64,000 bases of DNA from Cymbidium sinense (Eukaryota > Streptophyta > Magnoliopsida > Asparagales > Orchidaceae): NCBI GenBank assembly GCA_021442155.1, contig CM038215.1, forward strand, positions 4,364,976 through 4,428,975, read 5' to 3'. Position numbers and translations under genes: made by a program. The notes under the pieces were generated by a model that searched no databases, was not told the DNA's origin, and saw only the letters and a program-made list of their open reading frames with translations. Of the stretch, positions 11,951 to 23,657 are shown one piece after another (positions within the stretch are counted from its first letter, which is position 1; each line of letters opens with the position of its first letter).

Positions 11951-12470
11951 TTGTCAAAAAGGATAACAAGTTTATGTGGATTGATAAGTGCGAGCATGCC
12001 TTTGAAGACATTAAGCATTACCTGATGATGTCATTGGTTCTATCAGCCCCTATCTCAGGTAAGCCGCTTATACTTTACACTGCTGTGTTAGATGACTCCC
12101 TTGGTGCTTTATTGGCCCAAGCCAATGATGAAGAGAAAGATAATGCACTATACTATCTCAGCCTTCGTATAATCCTTACTGAGGTTAATTATTCACCCAT
12201 TGAGAAGCATTGCCTAGCTTTAATCTTTGCATCCCAAAAGTTACAACACAACATGCTTCCTCATAAGGTGAACTTAATCTCTAAAATCAATCCACTATAG
12301 TATCTCGTGACATGGTCAATGCTATCCAGATGGTTGGCATGATGGTCCATGATCCTCTCACAGTTTGACACTACCTTCATACCCCTCTGTGCGGTGAAAG
12401 GATAAGCACTAGTAGATTTCTTAGCAGCACACCCACTTCCTGCTAACTCTCTACTTAAAGATGATCTCCC
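11951..12470 (+). pseudogene. Ty3/gypsy RNase H pseudogene (copy A)
   Basis: The open stretch 11,974-12,300 encodes HAFEDIKHYL, then KPLILYTAVLDDSLGALLAQ, then NYSPIEKHCLALIFASQKL. This matches the RNase H-like domain fused to plant gypsy RTs, which degrades the RNA of RNA:DNA hybrids. Further decayed sequence includes VDFLAAHPLP near 12,415. The antisense frame at 12,261-12,506 is a shadow. Confidence 0.85.
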
Positions 12471-12960
12471 CGATGAATAAATCATGAACATAGGAGATAC
12501 TAGCATTCACCACTGGGAGATGTACTCTGATGGTCTGGCTTCCTCTCAAAGAGGAGAAGAACCATAATCTACTTCTAGGATGGTAGGAATAGTTCTCTTA
12601 ATCGACCAATGTGATGAGATTCTCATATCATCTGTCCAATCCTTGCACCAACAATGAAGTAGAATATGAGGCTTTGAATGCCTATCTAGAGTTAGCTATT
12701 ACTCTAAGCATCTAGAACATCAACATCTTCAAGGATTCTGAGCTAGTTATCAACCAAATTGCTGGGTCCTATAAGGTTATAAAGCCCAAGCTCCATCACT
12801 ACCATCAGTACATCATTGAGTGTTAGCCCAAATCTTAGAGGTTACCATTTATAAGATTCCTCTTGGAGAGAACATTGTAGTGTATGCTTTAGCCAAGCTT
12901 GCCAAGGAGTTGGCATATCTAGAGGATGAGTCCATATCAATAAAGGTCTAAAATATACAA
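12471..12960 (+). pseudogene. Second RNase H domain pseudogene, Tat-lineage type (copy A)
   Basis: IHHWEMYSDG at about 12,510-12,540 matches the start of the additional RNase H domain of Tat-lineage gypsy elements. LAQILEVTIYKIPLGEN and VVYALAKLAKELA near 12,825-12,915 match its end. Frame changes and stops are frequent. In copy B the same domain reads more clearly (NNEAKYEDLI, FEDSQLVINQI). A second RNase H supports assignment to the Tat group rather than Athila or chromoviruses. Confidence 0.75.
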
Positions 12961-14335
12961 GTCTTATCCCTCATTGATATTAAACTCATCAAAAAGTACT
13001 TTCTTGAAGGGGAGGTGGCCATTACCAGGAATAATGAGGAGTAAGATTAGAGGCAACCATTCATGGATTACCTAAATAAAGGCAAACAACCTCAAGACAA
13101 GTCTCAAGCCCATCAGATGAAGTAGAGAGCACTTTTCTATGCTCTTGTGGATGGTATATTATATCAGTGATCTTTTGATCATATGTGGTAACATTTTTTA
13201 GATAAGCATAAAGCTTGTAACATCATGATTGAGGTACACTCAGGATTATGTGGAGCCAACCAATCCGGTTTGAAGATGAAAGCTAACATCAAGAGACATG
13301 GATACTATTGGTCATCGATGATCAAATATTGCATGGATATGATTAGTTGATGCCACCATTGTCAAATACACGGTGTGGTCCTACACCAACCACCCAACAT
13401 TCTACATCACATTGGCATGGCCATTTGAGTGTTGGGGTACCGACATAGTATTGATTGATCCTCCTTCAAAGGGTCATCAATTTATCTTTTCCAAATAGGG
13501 GAAAAGGTGATTATGCTCAGAGAGGTCACAACTCAGCATGTGCTCCAATTTTTTAGGAACCATATTATATATAGGTTTAGAGTACCTCGATGAATTATAT
13601 ATGATAATGGTACTGCATTTAAGAGCACGGAGATCAACAACTTTTCCCAAAGAAATAACATAGATTGGGGATATTCTACCATCAACTACCCAAGGGAAAA
13701 TAGCTTAGTAGAAGCCTTCAACAAAATTGTCATCTAAATACTAAAGAAAACACTCGACAATAATAAGCGACAGTGGCATGAGCAGTTAGTTGAAGCTACC
13801 ATACCACAAATAGAACTCCAACTTAGTTTACTCCTTTCTCCTTAGTGTATGGGTCTGAAGCCATTCAACCATTAGAAGTCCAACTCCCATCACTAAGGAT
13901 AGTTGTGGGTAGTAAGATCACAATAGAGTAGAATGCTAAGTTATGATTAGAAGAGCTTGAAGGTTTGGAGGAGAGACACTTATGAGCATGTTAAAACCTT
14001 AAGTTGTACAAAGCTAAAATGATTCAAGATCATAACAAGTTGGTCAATCCTAGAGTTTTTTAAGAAAGAGAGCTTATTTTAGTTCTAAGGAGATCTATTT
14101 TTGCCCTTCCTAAGATAGGAGGCAAGTTTGAACCCACTTGGGAAGGCCCTGTTGCCAGAGAGAAGGCCTACTAAGAAGAATCTTATCAACCTATTAATCA
14201 TAAAGGAGAGCACCCAATGCTTCCAGTCAATGGTCTTTACTTAAATAAATATTATAAATCATGTTTAAAAATAATTATCATCAATGAAAATTTCATTTCA
14301 AATTTAATATCTTTAATGTAAAAAGTATTCTTATT
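12961..14335 (+). pseudogene. Ty3/gypsy integrase pseudogene (copy A)
   Basis: Integrase inserts element DNA. EVHSGLCGANQSG and GYYWSSMIKYCMDMI, then CHHCQIHGVV (around 13,230-13,375), form the decayed HHCC zinc domain. IIYDNGTAFKSTEI at about 13,582-13,625 carries the second catalytic Asp, and ENSLVEAFNKIV near 13,700 contains the expected Glu region. The C-terminal end is marked by NGLYLNKYY near 14,232-14,258. Several stops make it inactive. Homologues: 36,395-37,580 and 47,160-48,440. Confidence 0.85.
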
Positions 14336-16859
14336 CGTGAATTTATCATGATGTGTTTAGGGTAGGTGTAAGGAACCTGAGTGGCATCCTATCCTTCATC
14401 GATACAACACAAATACATACTACAAACAAACATGTAAAATAAGCACATATCTTTTGTCTCAGGCTACTCTGAGTTGAGATAACGCCCACAGTGACACTCA
14501 CTCAGTAGCTTCTCTAAGTCGGGTTGACGTGCTACCCTGCTAGTATGTCATGCCAATGGCGTTCTTTCTTTGGAGGATGTAAGTCTACTACACTTTCCTT
14601 CCTTACTTGGCCACTGCACATCGATGAGCGCCTTGTTAGTTTGGTAAGCCTTAATGCGTGGTGTAAGCTACCTCATGTTGGCTTCATTTAAGAGGATGTG
14701 AGTCTACTATGCTTTTTTCTTAGATTAGCCTTCATGCACTGATTGGGTCGAGTATATTTGAGGTTTAGGATAACTCCCCTAGTGGCTCCTTCCCTCTTGA
14801 CTGCTTCAAGTATGGGTCCAGTCCTTCCTTAGGGCTCCCCGCTTAGTAGTCACTCTAAGTTAGATAGCATCTGTCCCGTCGATGACAGACTATCTCGATG
14901 ATCAGTTAAACTTTGAAAATTATAAGCCAACACACTTTCTTTCTAGATTGATCATTACACATCCACGGGGATCTTAGGTTGGTTTGTTCTTACTAAGCTG
15001 ATGGATACACCACTCATGCTAAAGGATACACCTTAGGTTGGTTGGTTCTAGCACCTTAGGATACACCACTCATAGTATATGTAAGTCTATTACAATTTCT
15101 CAATGAGTTTGCCATGGTACACTTATAGGCTTTCTTTTCCAGAGCTTAGGATAACGCCCCTAATAGCACCTCCCTTATGGGTACTATATTTGGATCGCAT
15201 CCTTTATGGCCCCATTTAGACAATACTAAGGTTACTATCAGATTGAACAGTTCCCCTTTCCAAGTAACCACCCATGTGGTTGGAGAATCCGTCATGTGGA
15301 TGTGCAGATTCTCCCTTGGTCCAATAAATCTGAGATAGGTCAAGGCCCACATAGCCCCTTCTCAGTGTGGTCCCTTGCACACTAACAGGTTCCACTCAAA
15401 CATATAAACAAAATATATATTCACTTGTGGATTAGGAGGACACCCTTAATGGTACCTTTTCCCAAGCAGACATCTTATCTTTAGGGTGGTGTCAACAAAA
15501 TTCCCTATAGGAATCGCCTGACTACTCTTGAGTTGATATAAGTCCCTAGTGTTATTCATTCAGTAGTTGTCCAAGTCAGATTTGATTTGTTGTGCTACCA
15601 ACAGGTCACCCCAGCAGTTGCTCCCTACTTTAGAAGATGTAAGTCTGCTATGCCTTCATCCTAGTATAGCTAGTAGACTATCCCTTCGGATTTATAAATC
15701 TGAGATAGGACAAGTCTGATATAGCCCCTTCTTAGTTGGTCCATTGCACACCAACATGGTCCATTAATTAAATCTATCAAATTTGACCGAGCTCACATAC
15801 CCAACGGATATGCCATCAATTCAAAATCAAACTAGTCCAAACAAATCATATCAAATCACATGAGATTAAGATAAAAGTAATCTTGACTACTTTTGAGTTG
15901 ACATATGTTCCTAGTGACATTCACTTAGTAGTCGCCCTAGGTTAGGTTCGATTTATTATGCATCCAACAAGTCACCCCTGCGGTTGTTCCTTACTTTGGA
16001 AGATGTAAGTCTACTATGCCTTCTTCTTAGCACATTGCTGCAAAGGCAACCCCAGGTTGCTAGCTCTATCCCACAGTGGTAAACTATCCCTTTGGATTTG
16101 TAAACTGATGTAGGTCAAGGATATAGCCCCTTCTCGGTGGTCCATCGCATTGATAGGTCCATACATTAACTTCAGTTAAATTAAATTGAATCGATTTTCC
16201 CTGAGTTAAATCACACCCTTCTCCCTAGTGGATCCCCAAATCATATATAAACAAGTCAAGCAAATAAATCAAATTCAAAACCAACCTCTATAGTGGAGTA
16301 AAATTAAACAAACTGCCCCAATACAGTCTAAATCAAAGAAATCCAACCAAACTCTTAGTCCTAGTGAATACATCCCCAAACAAATCTATGAAATCAAACT
16401 CAAATCCCAATCCCTAGTGGATAGCCCGAACCTGCTTCATAAGTGGAAGGTTCATATACCTGATCCCTAGTGGACTTGAGCCCATATCTTTAGTAGATAT
16501 GCCTCCACATTAATTATAACAAAACAAATTAAAGTTGATTCGATCTTAATCCCTAGTGGATTATAGATTCTTATCCATAGTGGATCTTCTTTCCATAAAT
16601 CATATAATCAAATCAAATTCAAACCTTATCCCAAGAAGATTTTCTTCTTCTATGCCCTCGACATAAACTCCCCACATGTCATGTCCAATGCATGTGTGAT
16701 CCCCTAGCGGATCTCCCTCTATATCCTTGACATGGAATTCTCCTCAAATCTTATTTCTACTCTTATGCACACCTTTAATAGTTCAACCAAAATCCTAACA
16801 ATGTATTCATTCAAATTACATCATCTTAACATTGTAATCAACATTTTATGATTTGTGAT
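14336..16859 (+). other. Post-integrase non-coding region of gypsy copy A with internal repeats
   Basis: There is no reading frame of note; the antisense frame at 15,146-15,352 is chance. Short blocks recur: a gatgtaagtctRctatgc word at 14,576, 14,695 (gatgtgagtc variant), 15,079, 15,636 and 16,011; a gagttgatataagtccct block near 14,470, 15,525 and 15,890; and taggttggttggttct near 15,030. From about 16,220 to 16,710 the word ccctagtggat and close variants occur about nine times. It is shared with copies B and C. It probably spans the 3' UTR and LTR, but I cannot place LTR ends. Confidence 0.6.
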
Positions 16860-18250
16860 CTTGCAAGCTCAAACTAACTACACAATATCATGCTAAACAT
16901 ATTATAGTGTGAATTAACACACTATATTATATTATAATATATGATGTTATATTATAATTTTATATAATATAATGTATTGTCTAACATTACACCTCATTAG
17001 AATGACATAAAAGGAACAAATAACAAAATTTTTCAAAATAGGAATAATTTTTATTTTGGATGTAAAAATGTTATTTTTCCAATAGAAATGGTACAAAATA
17101 GCATAATTTTGGTGTTGCGTTTTGCTATGTGCCATGAATTTGACCAAATTTTTCCATCTCAACCCCCAAATTAACATTTTTGTGAGTTTTGACCTGATGT
17201 ATTATAATAAAAGTAAAATAAACTAAAATGTACAATAACATTTAGTAACACACCTCCACATTCATAAATATGTGAAGTTATATTGTTATGTACATTATAT
17301 TTTAATATGCTTTCATGTAATATATTATCTTACATTACACTTTGAAATGAATCACTTTAAGCAAATAATTTATAAAATTTGGTTGAAAAATGAACATTTA
17401 TTTTGGATGCAAAATTCTATTCTTTTGATTAAATGACACACCATAGCATACCCCCAATGATGTTCCCTAAAGCTAACCTTAAATTTGGCCAAATCCCATC
17501 ATATCAGCCTATAAATTAATATTTTAATGAATTATACTAGTACAAACTCTACTGCATCATATTATAATAAACTAAAATATGCTAAACAATAGGTAGTAAT
17601 ACACAATAGTATGCTATAATGCATGACACTACACTATGTTATGGCATCCTATATTATAATACACTATAACATATTATATTATATTATATTGCATTTCACA
17701 TCACAAGGGATTGCTTAAGATAAAAAACTATAAAATTAGTCTAAACAATAAAAAACTATATATTTTAGTCGTTTCACTTACATATTTTAAATTGAAATAA
17801 TATATTATGATGTCATGCTCTACCTATTATGAATTTGGCCAAATTCTACCATTTTAAAGTCTAAATCAACATTTTTATAAATAATGCTAGTGTAGGCTCG
17901 ACTGCATGATTGTAAAATACTAATGGAATTTAAAATGCTTAGGACAATATATTATGATATATGATGCTATACTATGCTACAACATATAATATTTATTTTG
18001 AACATAAAATCTTACTTTATAGACTACAAGTGGTGTAGCACACCTTTGGCACTACAACCTAATTCCCACTTTAAATTTAACAAATTTCATCATCTGATTT
18101 ATTAAATCAATATTTTTATGTTTTATATTAATAAAGACTATAGGGCATAATACCATAATATACTAAAACATTTCAAAACATCTTATAACATCCAAAAACA
18201 CTTCTCTACATGCTCAAATCGATGATGCTACATTATTCTATAATATATGG
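16860..18250 (+). repeat. Decayed ~350-bp AT-rich satellite, about four monomers
   Basis: The word aatttggccaaat (or variant) starts at about 17,135, 17,481, 17,831 and 18,072, giving spacings of 346, 350 and 241 bp. Each monomer has a palindromic TA stretch (tatattatattataatata), a ttggatgcaaaattctatt-like segment, and an atcaacatttttatgaattat-like segment after the core. The last monomer is shortened. Open frames here are chance. Related copies: 40,360-41,180 and 50,820-52,220. Confidence 0.75.
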
Positions 18251-18398
18251 TAATATAATATGATTTAGGGATAGGGTTTAGGGTATTAAAATCTCTAATA
18301 GTCAAGGGAAAGTCTCTTCAAAACAATTTCTTTAGCTATCATAACTATGTTAGGATTAGATCATTATTTGGATCTACTCCTAATCACATCTTTTTTCA
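18251..18398 (+). other. Junction between satellite and telomere-like array (copy A)
   Basis: One short telomere-like burst (gatttagggatagggttt) is followed by about 120 bp of unique-looking sequence (aatctctaatagtcaaggga ... ggatctactcctaatcac) before the array proper. The same junction occurs at 52,221-52,345, so it was copied as part of a block. Confidence 0.8.
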
Positions 18399-18760
18399 GG
18401 GTTTAGGGTTTAGGGTTTAGGGATAAGATTTAGTTTTAGTTTAGGGTTTAGGGTTTAGGGTTTAGGGTTTAGTATTAGTTTAGGGTTTAGGATTTAGGGT
18501 TTAGGATTTGGGGTTTAAAGTTTAGGGATTAGGGTTTAGGGTTGTAGGTTTTAGGGTTTAGGGTTTATCATTTTATGGTTTAGGGTTTAGGGTTTAAGGT
18601 TTAAGGTTTTAGGGTATAAGGTTTAGGGTTTAGAGTTTAGGGTTTTAGGTTTAGTGTTTAGGGTTTATGCTTTTTAGGGTTTAGGATATATGGTTTAGGA
18701 TTTAGGTTTTAGTTTTACGGTTTAAGTTTTATTTTAGGATTTAGGGATTTTTAATAGGGA

Positions 18761-19228
18761 AAAAATTTATATTTAACATTTCTTCTTTTTGATGTCATCA
18801 TCCAAGTAGCACACCAAGTTTTCTAAGACACAAGTGATGACATAGATCAAAAATAAACACCCATAGAGCAAAATAAAAACCCTAGATAATTCGAACCATC
18901 TCTATTAGAAAGACATAGTTCCATAAGTAGCAGATCAAATCTGCCATTCTAAAGTTTCTCTAGTTTCTCCAGTTCCCATCAGAACCTCCCCCCACCTCTC
19001 TAGTAGCGAGATTCCCCATCATAACTCTGATCTTTCCCTTCGCCACCACCATAGATTTAACCTCCAACGGTCCCCCCACCTCCATAAACACCACTACTCT
19101 AACCACCACCTCCATATCCACTAGCACCTCCAGATCCCCCACCACGGTGATAAGCTGCCTTACCCTTGCCTCCAAAAGATCTAGTAGCGTTGACGGTGAT
19201 GCTCCTACCATCAATGTTTTGCCCATTC
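18761..19228 (-). pseudogene. Glycine-rich RNA-binding protein 3' fragment, copy 1
   Basis: Read on the minus strand from 19,222, it encodes MNGQNIDGRSITVN, the end of an RRM of the plant GR-RBP type, then a glycine-rich tail, ending in GGGSDGNWRN before a stop near 18,960. The two ends are in different frames; a run of six G near 18,995 (minus strand), one longer than expected, can explain the shift. About 200 bp of 3' UTR and a short A-run follow down to 18,761. This is the only copy that keeps ATG before AATGGG. The 5' RRM half and promoter are absent. Plant GR-RBPs bind RNA and act in cold and stress responses; this fragment cannot be a working gene. Confidence 0.85.
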
Positions 19229-20440
19229 ATAGTGTTTAGGGTTAGGTTAGGGTTTAGAGTTTAGGGTTTGGGGATTTGGGTTTAGGGTTACAGGTTTTAG
19301 GGTTTAAGGTTTAGGGTTTAGGGTTTAGGGTTTAGGGTTTTAGGGTTTTGATTTAGGTTTATAGGGTTTAGGGTTTATGGTTGATGGTTTAGGGTTTAAG
19401 ATTTAAGGGTTTAAGTTTTAGGATTAGGGTTTATGTTTAGGGTTACTTTACGATTTAGGTTTTAAGGTTTAGGGTTTAGGATTTAGGTTTTAAAGGCTTT
19501 TTTTAAATTAAGTAAATCAGGAAGTTTTAACTTATTTAGTCTATTTTATATTTATTTGAGTTTATCTTTTATTTAAGTTTATTTTTTTTTATTTAGGTTT
19601 AGTTTATTTATTTTAGATTTATTTATTTTATTTTTGGTTTTTTTTTTTTAGTTTATTTATTAGGTTTTGGTTTATTTTGAGTTTAGTTTATTTTTATTTT
19701 ATTTTTTATGTTTATGGTTTTTTTAGGTTTAGGCTTTAATTTTTATTTTATTCTTTTAGATTTAGGTTTTAAGTTCTTATTTTAAGTTTAATTTTAGGTT
19801 TTATTTCTTTTTTAGCTCTAGGTTTGTTTTTAGTTTATTTTATTTTATTTAGTTTAGCTTTAGGTTTATGTTTAGTTTATTGTAGGTTTAAGTTTATGTT
19901 TTATTTATTTTAGTTTAGTTTATTTTTGTTTAGGTTTAGGTTAATTTTACTTTGTTTATTTTATTTTTATTTTAAGTTTAGGTTTTTTTTAGTTTAGGGT
20001 TTAGGTTTTATTTTTTGCTTATTTTTAGGTTTTATTTTTATGTTTATATTTTAGGTTTAGGTTTTTATTTATCTTTTATTTTATTTTATTTTATGTTTAT
20101 TTATTTTTATTTTAGGTTTAGTTTTTATTTTATTTAGGTTTTTTATTTTTTAGTTTAGTTTAGGTTTTTATTTATTTTATTTTAGTTTAGTTTTTATTTT
20201 TTATTTTGTTTTTTTTAGGTTTAGGTTTAGGTTGTAGTTCATGTTTTTATTTTATTTTATTTATTTTATTTTGGTTTAGGTATTTTAATTTAATTTATTT
20301 TTAGGTTTTATTTAGTTTAGGTTTAGGTTTTTGGTTTTTTAGGGTTTAGGGTTTAGGGTTATTTAGGGTTTAAGGTTTGGGGTTTAGGGTTTAGGGTTTA
20401 AGTTTTAGATTTAAGATTTAAGTTTTAGTTTAGGGTTTAA

Positions 20441-20909
20441 CATTTTTTTAACAAAGAATAAATTCAGATTCAACATTTCTTCTTTTCAATTTCATCAACG
20501 AAGTAGCACCCAAAGTTTTTTAAGACATAAGAGATGACATAGATAAAAATGAGCACCCTAAGAACTAATTAAAAACCCTAGATAAGTTGAACAATATCTA
20601 CTCTAAAGACACAGTTCCATAAGTAGCAGATCGGATCGACCATTCTTCAGTTTCTCTAGTTCCCATCATTATCACCCCCACCTCTTGAGTAGTGAGATCC
20701 GCCATCATATCCCTGATCTGTCCCTCCGCTACCACCATGGCTATAACCTCCATCGATCCTCTTTCCTTCGTAACCACCACTACTGTCACCACCACCTCCA
20801 TCTCCACCAGAACCTCTAGATCCCCCACCACCACTATGATAATTGCCTCCTTTGCCTCCTTAGATCTAGGCTGATTGGAGATGTTCCCCATCAAAGTTCT
20901 ATCTATTCT
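20441..20909 (-). pseudogene. Glycine-rich RNA-binding protein 3' fragment, copy 2
   Basis: It has the same extent as copy 1. The RRM end near 20,900 has a short deletion, so the frame changes around the LDGRNI position (…GNISNQPRS in the shifted frame). The Trp codon near the C-terminus is TAG (DGN*RN). The 3' UTR and a run of eight T on + (A on the minus strand) form the left end at about 20,441. The open frames at 20,598-20,894 (minus) and 20,692-20,874 (plus) are out of frame with the original protein. Confidence 0.8.
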
Positions 20910-23603
20910 TAGGGTTTAGGTTTAGTTTAGGTTTAGGTTTAGGGTTAGTTTAGGTTTAGGGTTTAAGGTTTAGGATTTAGGTTTGGGGATTAAGTTTAGG
21001 GTTGTAAGTTTTAGGTTTATGGTTTAGGGTTTTAGGTTTAGGTTTGGTTTAAGGCTTAGAGTTTAAGATTTTAGGTTTGTTTAGGGTTTAGGGATTAGGG
21101 TTTAGAGTTTAGAGTTTAGGATTTAGGGTGTCAGGGTTTCAGGTTTATGGCCTAGCATTGAACGTTTAAGGTTGTAGGTTTAGGGTTAATTTTAGGGTTT
21201 AGGGTCCAGGGTTTATGACTTAGGGTTTAGTATTTTTTAAAAAAAAAATTAGGTTTAAGTTTATTTTTTTAGTTTATTTTTATTTATTTTAGTTTATTTT
21301 ATTTTTTATTTTAATTTATGTTTATTTTTTTATTTATTTATTTTAGTTTATTTATTTTAAGTTTATTCATTTTAGTTTAGGTTTTTTATTTTAGTTTATT
21401 TTTTTGGTTTAGGTTTATTTTTAGTTTATTTTATTTTATTTAGTTTTTGTTTTTGTTTAGGTTTAATTTAATTTAGGTTTTATTTATTTTAATTTAAATT
21501 ATTTTAGTTTAAGTTTAGGTTTATTTTATTTTATTTATTTTATTTTTATTTTATGTTTAGTTTTTTTTTGTTTAGGGTTTAGGTTTTTATTTTTTTATTT
21601 TTTTAAGCTTTATTTTTAGGTTTATTTTTTAGGTTTAGGAATATATTTAGCATTTATTTATTTTATTTTAGGTTTATTTTTTATTTTACATTAAGTGTTT
21701 AGTTTATTTAAGTTTTTTATTTTAATAATTTAATTTTTAGTTTATAGATTTTTTATTTATTTTATTATTATTTTTTTATTTTTTGGTTTATTTTATTTTT
21801 ACATTTAGGTTTAGGTTTTAGTTTAGGTTTCTATTTTATTTTATTTTGGTTTAGGTTTCTTATTTATTTTATTATTATGTTCTATTTAGTTTAAGTTTAG
21901 GTTTTTAGGTTTTTAGGGTTTAGGGTTTAGGGTTTTAGGTTTAGGGTTTGGGGTTTTAGGGTTTAGGGTTTTAGGGTTTAGGTTTTAGGGTTAGGGTTTA
22001 GGGTTTAGGGTTTAGTGTTTAGGCTTTAGGGTTTAGGGTTAGCTTAGGGTTTAGAGATAATTTAGGGTTTAGGGATAGTTTAGGGCCTAGGGTTTAAGGT
22101 TTTTAGGGTTTAGGGTTTAAATTTTAAGGTTAGTTTAGGGTTTTGGGTTTAGGGTTTTAGGGTTTAAAGTTGAAGGTTTATGGTTTAGGGTTAGTGTTAG
22201 GGTTTAGGGTTTTAGGGTTTAGGGTTAAGTCACTTTAAGGTTTAAGATTTAGGATTTAGGTTTTTTTTTTAGGATTTAGGATTTGTGGTTTAGGTTTGTT
22301 TAGTTTAGGGTTTTCTTTAATTAAGTTAAGTTTAGGTTTATTTAGTTTATTTTATTTTTTTATTTATTTATTTTAGTTTATTTTATTTTAGTTTATCTTT
22401 AGGTTTAGTTTTGTGTTTAGGCTTATTTTTTTAGCTGAGTTTTATTTTTATTTTATTTTTTAGGTTTAGGTTTTATTTTCTATTTTTTTGGTTTAGGTTT
22501 AGGTTTAGTTTTTAGTTTATTTAGGTTTTTATTTAAGGGTTTATTTTATTATTTTAGTTTACTTTAGATTTTAATTCCTTTTATTTTAGTTTATTTTTAT
22601 TTTTGATTTTATTTTATTTTTATGTTTAAGTTTTTATTTAGGTTTTATTTTTTTATTTTTTTATTAGTTTATATATTTTATTATCAAGTTTAGGTTTAGG
22701 TTTTTAGGTATTTAAGGTTTCATGTTTAGGGTTTTAGAGTTTAGGGTTTAGAGTTTTAGGGTTTAGGGTTTAGGGTTAGGGTTTAGGGTTTAGGGTTTAG
22801 GCTTTAGGATTTAGGGTTTTGAGGGTTTAGGGTTTAAGGTTAGGTTAGGGTTTAGGGTTAGTTCAGAGTTTAGGGTTTATGCATTAAGATTTAAGGTTTG
22901 GGTTTGGGTTTGGGTTTAGGGTTTAGGGTTAGTTTAAGCTTTAAGGTTTTTTAGGGTATAGGGTATAGGGTTTAGGGTTTATTTAGGGTTTAGGTTTATT
23001 TTAAATTAAGCAGTTTAGGATTACTTTATATTTTATTTATTTTCATTTATTTTATTTTAGTTTATTTATTTTAGTTCTTTATTTTATTTAGGATTAGGTT
23101 TGGGTTTATGCTTAGTTTTTAGTTTAATTTTATTTTTATTATATTTTTTAGGTTTAGGTTTTATTTTTTATTTTCAAGTTTAGGTTTAGGATTTTATTTT
23201 ATTTTCTTAGTTTAGGTTTTTACTATTTAGGGTTTAGGGTTTAAAGTTTAGGGTTTAGGGTTTAGGGTTTTAGGGTTTAGGGTTATGTTTAGGTTTAGAT
23301 TTAGGGCTTTAGTAGGATTTAAGGTTTAGCTTTAGGTTTAGGGTTTGAGTTTAGGGTTAGGGTTAACACATTTATAGTTAATTTAGATTTAAGCTTAGGT
23401 TTTAGGTTTAGGTTAGTTTTGTCTGGTTTAGGGTTTTAGGGTTTAGGGTTTAGGCTTTAGGGTTTGGGGTTTAGAGTTTAGGGTTTAGGTTTAAGTTTAG
23501 GGTTTAGGGTTTAGGTTTAGGTTTAGGGTTTAGGTTTTAGGGTTTAGATTTTAGGCTTAGTATTAAGGTTTATGGTTTAGGGTTTATGGGTAAGTTTTTT
23601 TAT

Positions 23604-23605
<2 letters not shown>

Positions 23606-23655
<50 letters not shown>
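23606..23655. repeat. (TTA)n microsatellite within array 1
   Basis: About 50 bp of uninterrupted att/tta triplets sit inside a TTTAGGG-rich stretch. A second, longer one is at 63,036-63,106. Confidence 0.95.

Positions 23656-23657
<2 letters not shown>

Noticed and set aside
15146..15352. Minus-strand frames in the post-integrase regions (also 37,626-37,811, 38,416-38,709, 49,508-49,720)
   Set aside because: 15,146-15,352 and 38,416-38,709 correspond to the same place in copies A and B, so they are shared by descent, but copy C breaks the frame and no domain is visible. The others are isolated chance frames.
16947..17177. Minus-strand frame in the satellite
   Set aside because: AT-rich satellite with no conservation of the frame in copies B and C.
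19496..20340. T-rich modules as yeast-type replication origins (ARS-like words such as tttatgttta)
   Set aside because: Plants do not use a defined ARS consensus, and such words arise by chance in T-rich DNA.
20598..20894. Open minus-strand frames of about 60-100 codons with Val/Met-rich repeats (also 18,960-19,226, 43,088-43,387, 44,552-44,806)
   Set aside because: These are mostly the glycine-rich tail read in a shifted frame (GGT/GGA read as V, M, E, D). They are not separate genes; the GRP fragments explain them.
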